Positions 44,754-53,012 of a stretch of DNA of 64,000 nucleotides are shown in pieces (within the stretch, counting starts at the first letter, position 1; every line of letters begins with the position of its first letter). The stretch covers positions 620,001-684,000 of the forward strand of contig NZ_CP109598.1 of assembly GCF_036327775.1 (NCBI RefSeq). Reading direction: 5' to 3'. The notes below the pieces were generated by a model that had not been told where the DNA came from, made no database searches, and saw only the letters and a list, made by a program, of their open reading frames with translations. The position numbers and the translations under genes are program-made. This DNA is from Streptomyces sp. NBC_01498 (lineage in GTDB: Bacteria; Actinomycetota; Actinomycetes; Streptomycetales; Streptomycetaceae).

Positions 44754-46111
44754 CGGTACTCCTCGGCGACCTTCTCGGCCAGCTTCTGGGAGGCTTCGAG
44801 CGCCTCGTCGACCGACTTGCGGCCGGCGATGGCCTCGCTGATCTCCTGGGAGACCTTGGTGCCGAGGTCGGTGAACTCGGGGATGCCGACGAACTGGATG
44901 CCGACGGTCGGGCGGGGCTGGGTGCCGGGGTCACGCGGGTTGGCGCTGGAGATGGCCTCGGAGGTGACGTCGGCGAACGCGCCGGCCTCCTTGCGGTAGT
45001 CGGCGTTCATGTACGTCGAGGCGCGCTTGCCCGCCGGGACGTTGGCCCAGCCGATCTCCTTGCCGACGAGCTCCTCGTACTCCTTGCTGGACGCCCAGGA
45101 GATGAACTTCCAGGCGTTGTCCGTGTTCTTGGACGCCTTCTGCATGCCCCAGGCCCAGGTGTAGAGCCAGCCGGAGCTGTCGGTCTTGTCGACGGGCGCC
45201 GGCACGTAGCCGATCTTGCCCTTGACCGGGGAGTCCTTGGCCTCCAGCGAGCCGGCGCCCGCCGTGGCGTCGTACCACATGGCCGTCTTGCCCTGCGTCA
45301 TGTTGTTGAGGCACTCGGCGTAACCGGCCTGCGGGGCGCCCGCCTCGCCATGCTCGCGCACGAGGTCGACGTAGAACTTGGTGGCCTTCTTGAACTCCGG
45401 AGCGGTCAGCTGCGGCTCCCAGTCCTCGGTGAACCAGGTGCCGCCCATGGTGTTGACGACCGTGGTGAGCGGCGCGATGACCTCGCCCCAGCCCGGCAGA
45501 CCGCGCAGACAGATGCCCTTCATGCCGCGCTCCGCCCCGTCCGTCTTGGCGGCGATGTCCGCGACCTGCTCCCAGGTCGGGTTGGGCGGCATCGTCAGCT
45601 TCTCTTTCGCGAGGATGTCCTTGCGGTACATGAGGAAGGACGACTCGCCGTAGAAGGGCTGGCCGTAGAGCTTGCCGTCCTCGGCCGTCAGCGAGTCCTT
45701 GAGCGGCTTGAGGATGTCGTCCTGGTCGAACTTCTTGTCCTTCTCGGCGTACTCGTCGAGCGTGTGGAGCCAGCCGTTCTTGGCGAAGAAGGGGACCTCG
45801 AAGTTGCTGATGGTCGCGACGTCGTACTGGCCGGCCTGGTTGGAGAAGTCCTGGCTGATCTTGTCGCGTACGTCGTTCTCCGGCAGCACCGAGAAGTTGA
45901 CCTTGATGCCGGTGTCCTTGGTGAAGTTCGCGGCGGTCAGCTTCTGGAGTTCGACCATCTGCGGGTTGTTCACCATCAGCACGTTGAGGGTGTCGCCGCC
46001 CTCGGAGGCGGTGCCGCCCGCGCCGCTGCATCCTGCGAGGAGCGCCGTCAGGGCCGCTCCCGCGCCCACCCGCACGCCTATGCCACGTCGTCGCTGCTGC
46101 TGGAGGGACAT
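44750..46111 (-). CDS. Polyol-binding lipoprotein (sorbitol/mannitol ABC type)
   Basis: A 453-residue solute-binding protein. A twin-arginine-like basic start precedes a lipobox LAGC (about residue 28). The mature N-terminus TLNVLMVNNPQMVELQKLT and the QYDVATISNFEVPFFAKNGWL segment are characteristic of sorbitol/mannitol-type binding proteins. AGGAG lies six bases before the ATG. It is the first gene of the operon and the best clue to substrate. A G-rich sequence able to form a quadruplex lies about 85-120 bp upstream. Confidence 0.88.
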   Translation of the reverse strand: MSLQQQRRRGIGVRVGAGAALTALLAGCSGAGGTASEGGDTLNVLMVNNPQMVELQKLTAANFTKDTGIKVNFSVLPENDVRDKISQDFSNQAGQYDVATISNFEVPFFAKNGWLHTLDEYAEKDKKFDQDDILKPLKDSLTAEDGKLYGQPFYGESSFLMYRKDILAKEKLTMPPNPTWEQVADIAAKTDGAERGMKGICLRGLPGWGEVIAPLTTVVNTMGGTWFTEDWEPQLTAPEFKKATKFYVDLVREHGEAGAPQAGYAECLNNMTQGKTAMWYDATAGAGSLEAKDSPVKGKIGYVPAPVDKTDSSGWLYTWAWGMQKASKNTDNAWKFISWASSKEYEELVGKEIGWANVPAGKRASTYMNADYRKEAGAFADVTSEAISSANPRDPGTQPRPTVGIQFVGIPEFTDLGTKVSQEISEAIAGRKSVDEALEASQKLAEKVAEEYR

Positions 46112-46196
46112 GAGTTTCTCCTGATCATTCGGTTGCGGGTAACTGCTGGTCACTGAGAGAGCCGGAGGGAGGAGCTCCGGCCCTTTCCGAGTTTTT

Positions 46197-46232
46197 GGGG
46201 GTACTTGGGGGGGTGTTGAGGGGTACTGGGGG
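46197..46232 (+). other. Putative G-quadruplex in the polyol operon leader region
   Basis: Four G-runs of 5, 7, 4 and 5 guanines (46197-46201, 46207-46213, 46220-46223, 46228-46232) with loops TACTT, TGTTGA and TACT lie on the plus strand, in the 220-bp gap upstream of the minus-strand polyol operon. G runs are thus on the template strand of that operon. I found no convincing -10/-35 in the gap. Confidence 0.5.
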
Positions 46233-46331
46233 CTGCCGGTGAGGTGTCCCGTGGGCTGCCGGGCGCGTCCCGGGGTGTACGGGTCCCGCCCCCGGCCGCC
46301 GCGGCGCGGGGGATGCCGGCCGACGGGCCCG

Positions 46332-47099
46332 TCAGACGCGGATGACCTGGGGGCCGAGCAGCGAGTAACGCTGCGCCTCCGCCGACGGGAGTCCGACGTC
46401 GGTGACGATCGTCTCGAAGTCACCGACATCGGCGAACCGGCAGAAACTCACGGCGCCGAACTTGGTGTGGATCCCGGCGAACACCTTGCGGCGCGCGCTG
46501 CGCATGGCCTGGGCCTTCACCTCACTGACGGCCGGGTCGGGGGTGGTGAGCCCGTACTCGCGCGAGATGCCGTTCGCGCCGACGTACGCCAGGTCGATGA
46601 CGAAGTCGGCGAGCATCCGGGTCGCCCAGTGGTCGACGGTGGCGAGGGTGCCGCCGCGCACCCGCCCGCCGAGCAGCAGGACGGCGATCTTGTCCGCGTC
46701 GGCCAGTCCGTTGGCGACCGCCAGGGAGGCGGTGACGACGGTCAGCGGGCGGTCCCTGGGCAGGGCCTCGGCGACGAGCTGCGGGGTGAAGCCCTCGTCG
46801 ACGAAGACCGTCTCGGCGTCCCCGATGAGATCGGCGGCGGCGGCGGCGATCCGGGACTTCTGCGGGACCAGGCGCGTGGTGCGCACCGCGAGGGTCGTCT
46901 CGTAACCGGCGCTCTCGACGGGATAGGCGCCTCCGTGGGTGCGCCGTACCAGGCCGTGTTCTTCCAGGGCGTGCAGATCGCGCCGGACCGTCTCCTTGGC
47001 GACGCTCAACTTCGTGGCGAGCGCGGTCACTTCGACCGACCCGTCTCTTCGGGCGATCTCCAGGATTTCTCGTCGGCGCTCGTCGGTGTCCACGACCAC
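46332..47099 (-). CDS. DeoR family transcriptional regulator
   Basis: A 255-residue regulator with a DeoR winged helix (RRREILEIARRDGSVEVTALATKLSVAKETVRRDL, about 6-40) and a DeoRC sugar-phosphate sensing domain containing DEGFTPQLVAE and the ANGIS/GG motifs. I chose the GTG at 47099; another in-frame GTG at 47093 or an upstream ATG at 47189 are possible. It lies just upstream of the polyol operon on the same strand. DeoR members usually sense phosphorylated sugars, fitting a kinase-containing operon. Confidence 0.85.
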   Translation of the reverse strand: MVVDTDERRREILEIARRDGSVEVTALATKLSVAKETVRRDLHALEEHGLVRRTHGGAYPVESAGYETTLAVRTTRLVPQKSRIAAAAADLIGDAETVFVDEGFTPQLVAEALPRDRPLTVVTASLAVANGLADADKIAVLLLGGRVRGGTLATVDHWATRMLADFVIDLAYVGANGISREYGLTTPDPAVSEVKAQAMRSARRKVFAGIHTKFGAVSFCRFADVGDFETIVTDVGLPSAEAQRYSLLGPQVIRV

Positions 47100-47194
47100 A
47101 CACTTCCCTGCTCTGCTGCGGCTCAGCACCCGTTCGGGCTCATGGGTTGTTTTTACAAGTAAGGGACCCGGCTGGACCAGGCTCTTCACAGCTT

Positions 47195-47210
47195 TGAACG
47201 TGCCCGTTCA
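47195..47210. promoter_or_regulatory. Candidate DeoR operator
   Basis: TGAACG (47195-47200) and CGTTCA (47205-47210) form an inverted repeat with spacer TGCC. TGCCCGTTCA is repeated as TGCCCGTTTG directly after (47211-47220). It lies about 100 bp upstream of the DeoR start, so autoregulation is possible. Confidence 0.35.
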
Positions 47211-47502
47211 TGCCCGTTTGGCCATCAGCGTACGTGCAGGTCGCACCGGGGTCACCCCTGTTCGGCGCCCGCTTCGGTGACCGATTGGCGACGATCACCG
47301 CCCGAACGGCGCCCGATCCGGTGCGCGGGCTTCCGCGGATCGGCCGTCTAAACGTGAGCTGCGTCCCGTCGGGCCCGCCGAAACGGTCAGCGAAACGGGC
47401 ACGGAAATCCGCCCGGGATCATGTACGGAGCACGTATGTCCGCACGTACGGCGCGCGTGACGCGCGCCGGGTCCGCGTGTACGGCACACGGACACGACGA
47501 AG

Positions 47503-47540
47503 CCCGCGGCGGGCCACGGACGTCCGTGACCCGCCGCGGG
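47503..47540 (-). terminator. 38-bp near-perfect palindrome, second terminator of the glycosidase gene
   Basis: Arms CCCGCGGCGGG and CACGGAC pair with GTCCGTG and CCCGCCGCGGG with one mismatch (C47514 against A47529). There is almost no loop, so it could also form a cruciform. Confidence 0.65.
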
Positions 47541-47590
47541 ACCACCGCGCCGCCGGCGGGGACAGCACGGCGCGGCAGGTGTGGTGGTCC

Positions 47591-47628
47591 GCCGCTGCCC
47601 GACCGGTCGTGACCGGTCGGGCAGCGGC
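47591..47628 (-). terminator. Terminator directly after the secreted glycosidase gene
   Basis: A perfect 18-bp stem (47591-47608 with 47611-47628) begins eight bases past the stop codon on the minus strand. Confidence 0.8.
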
Positions 47629-47635
47629 GGCCGGA

Positions 47636-49450
47636 TCAGCTGTAGATCCCGAACTCGAAGAGCGAGTAGCCGTACCCGGTGCCGCGTTCGGTCGCGTGCA
47701 CCCGCACGTACCGGCCCGCGCCGCTCACCTCGATGTCGTCGATGCTTCCGTCGCCGCCGGTGACGGTGCGCACCGTGGTCCAGTTCTGTCCGTTGTCGGA
47801 GGTCTGGAGGGTGTAGCTCTTGGCGAACGCGGCCTCCCAGGCGAGCTGCACGTGCCGGAACTGGGTGCGCTGGCCGAGGTCCACCTGGATCCACTGCGGG
47901 TCGGACCAGTCGCTGGCCCACCGGCTGCCGAAGTCACCGTCGACGGCGTTGGACGCGGGGCAGGGGCAGCCGACGCTGCCGGGCTGGAAGGAGGACGCCG
48001 TGGCGGGCTTGCCGCGGGCCACGTTGGTGCCGCCGACGGGCGGCGGGACGACCTTGAAGGACTTGGTCTCGATCCCCACGTTGCCCTTGCCGTCGGACGC
48101 CTTGATGTACACCTTCCAGACGCCGAGCTTGCCCGGCGCGGTCAGGGTGAAGTCGCCGGGCCCGTCGGTGGTGACCGGCACGGGGGTCAACTGGCCGCTG
48201 TTGTCGATGTACTTGCTGTTGACCAGCACCTCGTAGCTCAGGGGGTCGCCGTTCGGGTCCGTCACGTCCGAGGTGATCTTGAACGGGCGCCCGGCCGGGA
48301 CGGAGGTGGCACCGGCGACGGCCATGTTGGAGATCACCGGCGGCTTGTTGTCCCCGGCGGTGCTCCGGCCGTACGCCTCCTTCACCGCGTAGTACGAGAG
48401 GCGCTTCTGGCCCGCGGGAAGCAGGTTGAACCAGACGCCGCCGAAGTCGTACTCGGTGCCGTAGTGGAAGAGCGTGGCACCGAGCGCGACGCCCCGGTGG
48501 CCGGTGACGCAGTTCCACGCGTCCTTGTAGCCCTGGGCCTTGGCCACGTCGGTGGGCTCGGAGGCCACACCGTTGACGTCGTCGTCCACCTCCCACTCGC
48601 CGGCCGGGCCGCCCTCGGTGACGATGTAGGGCTTGGTGTAGCCCCCGGCGTTCCAGGTCGCCCTGATGTTGCACACGTCGGCGTAGGAGTTGACCGCGTA
48701 CAGATCGAGGTCGGGCGCGTTGCGCTTGTAGTACGGCCAGGCCCCCGTCCAGGCGTCGGTCGAGGTCACCGGGTGGTTGGCGTCGACCGCGTGGATCCGC
48801 TTGGTGATGTCGTTGACGAAGGTGGTGTACGCGTTGCGCTGCTGCTCCAGCGCGTCGCCGCTGTAGCAGTTCTGGAGGCCGAGCACGGACTCGTTGCCCA
48901 CGTTCCACATGAGGACGCCGGGGTGGTCCTTGTAGGTCTCCACCCACCGCGGGAACTCGGCCAGCATGTCGTTCTTGTACTGGGTGTCGGTGAGGTAGTT
49001 GACGCAGCCGCCGCTGCCGGGGCCGCCGCCGGGCTGGAGCCAGAAGCCGGCGATGACCTTGATGTTGTTCGCGGCGGCCGAGTCGAGCAGCGGCCGGGTG
49101 CTGCCGTCGGTGCCCCAGGTGCGGATGGTGTTGACGCCCATGGAGGCGACGTCGGGCATGTGGCGGCCGGCGTCGGCGACGGAGGGGCCCCAGGTCAGGC
49201 CCTTGATCTGGTAGGGCGCGCCGTCGACGGTGAGCTGCCAGGCGCCCTGGGAGCCGGTGACCTTGACGACGCTGCCCGCCGCCTGGGCGGGGGCGGCGGC
49301 CGGAACGGTCACGGCGAAGGCGGCGAGGAGCGCGGTGGCGGCGAGGGAGGCCAGCGATCGCAGCCGCCCGGCGCGGGGGCGGCGGGCGGGTGGACGGTCG
49401 GAGTGTGGGTGGCCCGGCGCGGATTCCGGGCGGAGTCGTGTGTCGCTCAT
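47636..49450 (-). CDS. Secreted TIM-barrel glycosidase with C-terminal CBM32 (discoidin) domain
   Basis: A 604-residue exported enzyme. A long signal peptide with arginine-rich n-region ends near residue 58 (AQAA). The catalytic barrel (about 60-330) has probable acid/base E187 in VGNES and nucleophile E279 in VTEGGP, typical of clan A (GH2/GH5-like) hydrolases. An Ig-like domain (about 345-465) and an F5/8-type-C carbohydrate-binding domain (about 470-604, NVARGKPATASS) follow. AGGTGA precedes the ATG. The operator GGAGAGCGCTCTCC is 85 bp upstream, tying it to the GH3/LacI locus. A beta-1,3-glucan substrate is my guess only. Confidence 0.8.
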   Translation of the reverse strand: MSDTRLRPESAPGHPHSDRPPARRPRAGRLRSLASLAATALLAAFAVTVPAAAPAQAAGSVVKVTGSQGAWQLTVDGAPYQIKGLTWGPSVADAGRHMPDVASMGVNTIRTWGTDGSTRPLLDSAAANNIKVIAGFWLQPGGGPGSGGCVNYLTDTQYKNDMLAEFPRWVETYKDHPGVLMWNVGNESVLGLQNCYSGDALEQQRNAYTTFVNDITKRIHAVDANHPVTSTDAWTGAWPYYKRNAPDLDLYAVNSYADVCNIRATWNAGGYTKPYIVTEGGPAGEWEVDDDVNGVASEPTDVAKAQGYKDAWNCVTGHRGVALGATLFHYGTEYDFGGVWFNLLPAGQKRLSYYAVKEAYGRSTAGDNKPPVISNMAVAGATSVPAGRPFKITSDVTDPNGDPLSYEVLVNSKYIDNSGQLTPVPVTTDGPGDFTLTAPGKLGVWKVYIKASDGKGNVGIETKSFKVVPPPVGGTNVARGKPATASSFQPGSVGCPCPASNAVDGDFGSRWASDWSDPQWIQVDLGQRTQFRHVQLAWEAAFAKSYTLQTSDNGQNWTTVRTVTGGDGSIDDIEVSGAGRYVRVHATERGTGYGYSLFEFGIYS

Positions 49451-49533
49451 GAAGTCACCTGTGGGGAGAGAGTGCGGGCGGGAGAGGTGGGGCGGGAGGG
49501 AAAGCACGGAAGGGCACGCCGGCGGAGGACGCT

Positions 49534-49549
49534 GGGAGAGCGCTCTCCC
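49534..49549. promoter_or_regulatory. LacI-type operator 3 upstream of the secreted glycosidase
   Basis: The 16-bp perfect palindrome GGGAGAGCGCTCTCCC contains the same 14-bp core as the sites at 30727, 33277 and 50814. Its right half doubles as one arm of the DUF1996 terminator. Confidence 0.8.
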
Positions 49550-49580
49550 GCCGGGGCGGAGTCCACCCCGGCGGGAGAGC
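49542..49580 (-). terminator. Terminator of the DUF1996 gene, overlapping operator 3
   Basis: A perfect 15-bp stem (49542-49556 with 49566-49580) and 9-base loop begins eight bases past the DUF1996 stop on the minus strand. Eight bases of one arm (49542-49549) are the right half of operator 3, and the other arm repeats the half-site GGGAGAGC. Confidence 0.75.
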
Positions 49581-49588
49581 GGTCCCGG

Positions 49589-50686
49589 TCACGGCAGTTG
49601 GTAGTCCTGGTTCAGGGCCGCTCCGGCCCCGGGGTTGTTCTGGTCGTAACCGCGCGCGTCGCACTGGAGACCGCCGACGACACAGTGGTTGACCATGGCC
49701 CGAAGCGTGGCGTCGTCCCAGGCGTTGAAGAAGTCGTAGTGGAAGGAGTGTCCCGTCCCACTGGCCAGCCGCACCCTGGACATGTCGCCGTTCACCGGCC
49801 AGGCCATCTTGAACTCGATCATCGGCAGCGCCACCGGGTGCGACGTCGGACAGACGTCCTGGTTGGCGCCCTGCACCAGCGGATAGGCCATGTGGCTCTT
49901 GTGGTCCGGGGTGTCCAGATACCTTCCGTCCCAGCAACTGGGCGCCTGGAAACGGAGGTTGAGCTGGACATCACGGGTGCTGGGGCAACTGGCCGGGATC
50001 TCCGTGTTGTTGAACGAGTTGCCGCACTCCCAGCCCTCCACCCAGCCCGGGTGGTCGCGGAACTGCTGGGCCGTCTGCGTCGGGCTGCCGACGACGAAGC
50101 GCAGTCCCTTCGGGAACGGGCGCACGGTGCGGTAGTCGGTGACGCCCGCCTTGTAGTAGATGACCTGCGGTCCGACGGGCCGTACCGGCTGGTCGGCGTT
50201 GAGCAGGGTCGGCATCCAGTACGCGGACCGGTCGCCCGGCGCCTTGCACGCGGTGGTGCCGGCGTTGAGCGAGGCCGTGGTGCTGCTCGCGTTGGTGGTC
50301 CGGTTGCCCATGAAGGTGTGGTCGTGCGAGGCACCCGCCTGGCCGGGGTAGACGATCGGGTCGTCCGGCCGGGTGTGGGTGACCTCGCAGTTCGCCTGGA
50401 ACTCGTGGAAGTAGCGGTGCGGCGGCAGTTCGGCCGACGGCACGACGCCGGTGACCGGCGGGTTCGCCGGTATGTAGCCGTCGCCGTCGGGGTCGTCCCC
50501 GAAGGCGACGGGGACGGCCGGGGGCATCTTGTGCCCGGCGTGGGACGCGGCGGTGGCGCCGCGGTCGTTCTTCGGGTCGGCGGTGGCGGTGTCCGTGATC
50601 GCGGTCAGTCCCATGGCCACCAGGGCCATGGCGGTGAAGACGAGCAACGCGGACACCAGTGATGTTCTGCGCAGTCTTTCGGCCAT
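49589..50686 (-). CDS. Secreted DUF1996 protein
   Basis: A 365-residue exported protein. A signal peptide or anchor of about 36 residues is followed by an acidic DDPDGDGYIP calcium-site-like stretch. The DUF1996 domain follows, with conserved HEFQANCEVTHTRPDDPIV, a GASHDHTFMGN histidine motif, CNSFNN-type and SCWDG segments, and several Cys that may form disulfides. The family occurs in fungi and actinomycetes, often beside cellulases; its activity is not established to my knowledge. GGAGGT precedes the ATG by four bases. A good promoter with operator GGAGAGCGCTCTCC lies upstream, so it shares control with GH3 and the glycosidase. A polysaccharide-directed role is inferred. Confidence 0.82.
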   Translation of the reverse strand: MAERLRRTSLVSALLVFTAMALVAMGLTAITDTATADPKNDRGATAASHAGHKMPPAVPVAFGDDPDGDGYIPANPPVTGVVPSAELPPHRYFHEFQANCEVTHTRPDDPIVYPGQAGASHDHTFMGNRTTNASSTTASLNAGTTACKAPGDRSAYWMPTLLNADQPVRPVGPQVIYYKAGVTDYRTVRPFPKGLRFVVGSPTQTAQQFRDHPGWVEGWECGNSFNNTEIPASCPSTRDVQLNLRFQAPSCWDGRYLDTPDHKSHMAYPLVQGANQDVCPTSHPVALPMIEFKMAWPVNGDMSRVRLASGTGHSFHYDFFNAWDDATLRAMVNHCVVGGLQCDARGYDQNNPGAGAALNQDYQLP

Positions 50687-51050
50687 GCGGACCTCCATGC
50701 CGCTCTTCGTCCGCATACGGGGCGTATGCGGTGGGGGGAGAGAGTGGTACTGGACGGTGCACCGCGGAGGGCGGCCCCGGATCCGGGGTGTCAGGAAGCC
50801 CGGAATCACTGTGGGAGAGCGCTCTCCAAAGCACGGCCAGTGTTACGCCGCCGCTGAGAGAGTGTCAATAGTTGGTGAACGATGGTCCGTACGGACCCCG
50901 CTTCCGACCAAGAGATGAACACACCCGACGTGTACGGCCCGGAATGCGGAAGAATGCGGGCGGCTTGAAGATCGATGAACGGCCTCGCCGGGCGTGACGT
51001 ATTCCTGTCGCCGGACGAGGCACATCCGACGGAGACCCAGGAGCACACGC
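50687..51050. other. 364-bp divergent region between the DUF1996 and gnd genes
   Basis: No gene seen. It contains the DUF1996 promoter and operator 4 (50814-50868) on the minus strand. The gnd promoter must lie in 50870-51040, but I see no strong hexamers; the gnd ribosome site CAGGAG is at 51038-51043. Confidence 0.5.
50814..50868 (-). promoter_or_regulatory. Promoter and operator 4 of the DUF1996 gene
   Basis: On the minus strand -35 TTGACA (50868-50863), 17-bp spacer and -10 TAACAC (50845-50840). The perfect operator GGAGAGCGCTCTCC (50827-50814) lies just past the expected start point, where a bound repressor would block clearance. Confidence 0.72.
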
Positions 51051-52490
51051 ATGAGTGGTACTGCCCAGATCGGCGTCACCGGGCTCGCGGTGATGGGCCG
51101 CAATCTCGCCCGTAACTTCGCCCGCAACGGTTTCACCGTCGCCCTGCACAACCGCACCGCGGCGAAGACCCACGCCCTGGTCGAGGAGTTCGGCGAGGAG
51201 GGCGTGTTCGTCCCCGCGGAGTCGGCCGAGGAGTTCGTCGCCGCCCTGGAGCGCCCCCGCCGTCTCGTCATCATGGTGAAGGCGGGCGACCCGACCGACG
51301 CCGTCATCCAGGAGTTCGCGCCGCTGCTCGAAGAGGGCGACGTCATCATCGACGGCGGCAACGCGCACTTCGCCGACACCCGGCGGCGCGAGAAGGAGCT
51401 GCGCGAGCGCGGCATCCACTTCGTCGGCGTGGGCATCTCCGGCGGCGAGGAGGGCGCGCTGCACGGACCGAGCATCATGCCCGGCGGCTCGAAGGAGAGT
51501 TACGCGTCGCTCGGCCCGCTGCTGGAGCGCGTCGCCGCGAAGGCCCCGGACGGGACCCCGACGGTCGCCCACATCGGCCCCGACGGCGCCGGGCACTTCG
51601 TGAAGATGGTGCACAACGGCATCGAGTACGCCGACATGCAGCTCATCGCCGAGGCGTACCACCTGCTGCGCGCGGTCGCCGGCTACTCCCCCGAGAAGAT
51701 CGCCGAGACGTTCCGGACGTGGAACACCGGGCGCCTCGACTCGTACCTCATCGAGATCACCGCCGAGGTGCTGGCCCACCGGGACGCGGAGACGGGGAAG
51801 CCCTTCGTCGACGTCGTCGTGGACCAGGCGGAGCAGAAGGGCACCGGACGGTGGACGGTGCAGATCGCCCTGGATCTCGGTGTGCCGGTCTCCGGCATCG
51901 CCGAGGCGGTCTTCGCCCGCTCGCTCTCCGGGCACGCCGCGCTGCGGGACGTCTCGCAGACGCTGCCGGGCCCGAGCGCGACCGCGCTGAGCGAGGAGGA
52001 GGCGGCGCGCTTCGCGGACCGGGTGGAGCAGGCGCTCTACGCGTCCAAGATCGTGTCGTACACCCAGGGCTTCCACCAGATCCAGGCGGGCGGCGAGGAG
52101 TACGGCTGGGACATCGACCTCGGGTCGGTCGCGGCGATCTGGCGGGCGGGCTGCATCATCCGGGCGGCGTTCCTGGACCGGATCCGGGCCGCGTACGACG
52201 CGCAGCGCGATCTGCCGAGCCTGCTGGCCGACAAGCAGTTCGCGGCGGAGATCGGCGCGGCCCAGGACGACTGGCGCGAGGTGATCGCGACGGCCGTACG
52301 GCAGGGTGTGCCGACGCCGGGCTTCGCGGCGGCGCTCTCGTACTACGACGCGCTGCGCGCGGAGCGGCTGCCGGCCTCGCTCACGCAGGGGCAGCGGGAC
52401 TTCTTCGGGGCGCACACCTACCGGCGGACCGACCGTGAGGGGTCGTTCCACACGCTGTGGGGCGGGGACCGCTCCGAGGTCTCGGGCTGA
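51051..52490 (+). CDS. gnd: 6-phosphogluconate dehydrogenase, decarboxylating (NADP)
   Basis: This enzyme converts 6-phosphogluconate to ribulose-5-phosphate in the oxidative pentose phosphate pathway, giving NADPH. The 479-residue length is that of the long homodimeric form. The N-terminal Rossmann loop GVTGLAVMGRNLARN has Ala in place of the usual Gly in GxxxxG. The substrate site GGEEGALHGPSIMPGG and the late IIRAAFLDRI segment are intact, as is the catalytic Lys/Asn region FVKMVHNGIEY. CAGGAG lies seven bases upstream. It is a single-gene unit with tandem terminators. Confidence 0.95.
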   Translation: MSGTAQIGVTGLAVMGRNLARNFARNGFTVALHNRTAAKTHALVEEFGEEGVFVPAESAEEFVAALERPRRLVIMVKAGDPTDAVIQEFAPLLEEGDVIIDGGNAHFADTRRREKELRERGIHFVGVGISGGEEGALHGPSIMPGGSKESYASLGPLLERVAAKAPDGTPTVAHIGPDGAGHFVKMVHNGIEYADMQLIAEAYHLLRAVAGYSPEKIAETFRTWNTGRLDSYLIEITAEVLAHRDAETGKPFVDVVVDQAEQKGTGRWTVQIALDLGVPVSGIAEAVFARSLSGHAALRDVSQTLPGPSATALSEEEAARFADRVEQALYASKIVSYTQGFHQIQAGGEEYGWDIDLGSVAAIWRAGCIIRAAFLDRIRAAYDAQRDLPSLLADKQFAAEIGAAQDDWREVIATAVRQGVPTPGFAAALSYYDALRAERLPASLTQGQRDFFGAHTYRRTDREGSFHTLWGGDRSEVSG

Positions 52491-52505
52491 CCGGACCGGT
52501 CACGG

Positions 52506-52535
52506 CGGTGTCCGGTCCGCGCGGACCGGACACCG
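52506..52535 (+). terminator. First terminator hairpin after gnd
   Basis: A 30-bp perfect palindrome centred on CGCG (CGGTGTCCGGTCCGC and its complement), starting 15 bp past the gnd stop. Confidence 0.7.
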
Positions 52536-52540
52536 GCGCA

Positions 52541-52583
52541 CGACCGGACGCCGACGGGTCAACCACCCGTCGGCGTCCGGTCG
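52541..52583 (+). terminator. Second terminator hairpin after gnd
   Basis: A perfect 19-bp stem (52541-52559 with 52565-52583) and loop CAACC. With the hairpin at 52506 it makes a tandem terminator. Confidence 0.8.
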
Positions 52584-52684
52584 TTCGTGCGTGTCGAGCG
52601 TGTTGTGCGTGTCTGCCGGGCGTGTCGCGCGTGGGCACGTGGCTGTCGTACGCGCCCGAGGCGCGCGCCCGTCCGGGGACCGTG

Positions 52685-52894
52685 TCAGCCGAGCGGGCCC
52701 GGCTGCGGCTCGGGGTCCGGGACCGGATCGGGTCCCGGCGGGCTCGGGATCGGGCTCGGTGACGGCGCGGGCGGCGGCGCCGGAACGGGCGCCGGGCCGG
52801 GCAGCGGCCCGGGGGCGGGGCCCGGCTCGGGTCCGGGCGGCCCCGGCGTCGGGGTGGGCGAGGGCGGTACGGGGTCGGGATACGGCTGCGTCAT
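52685..52894 (-). CDS. Proline-rich small protein, 69 residues
   Basis: GGAGG six bases before the ATG supports translation. The product (MTQPYPDPVPPSPTPTPG and so on) is close to half proline with Gly, Ala, Asp and Ser between, in PGPx/PxP patterns, with no aromatic core and no signal peptide. It would be fully extended (polyproline) and disordered. The family is unknown to me. Low-complexity GC-rich DNA can make such frames by chance, but the ribosome site and lack of other genes in the gap favour a real gene. Confidence 0.5.
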   Translation of the reverse strand: MTQPYPDPVPPSPTPTPGPPGPEPGPAPGPLPGPAPVPAPPPAPSPSPIPSPPGPDPVPDPEPQPGPLG

Positions 52895-53012
52895 GCCAGT
52901 CCTCCAAAAGTACGGACTCGTGCCTTCCCAATGTCTCCCGGTGCGCGTGCCCACGCGCGCCGGATCCACTCATGATCGGCCCGGCTCACCCGGGCGGATC
53001 CGGAAACGGCGC

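Larger units (their letters stand above)
47100..47635. other. 536-bp region between the DeoR gene and the secreted glycosidase gene
   Basis: No gene is supported. From left to right it holds the DeoR promoter area with an inverted repeat (47195-47210), about 280 bp of GC-rich sequence with nothing recognised, then two large hairpins (47503-47540 and 47591-47628) that end the glycosidase transcript. Confidence 0.5.

Noticed and set aside
47210..50662. A 1150-codon open frame on the plus strand
   Set aside because: Antisense to the secreted glycosidase and DUF1996 genes, both of which have signal peptides, motifs and ribosome sites.
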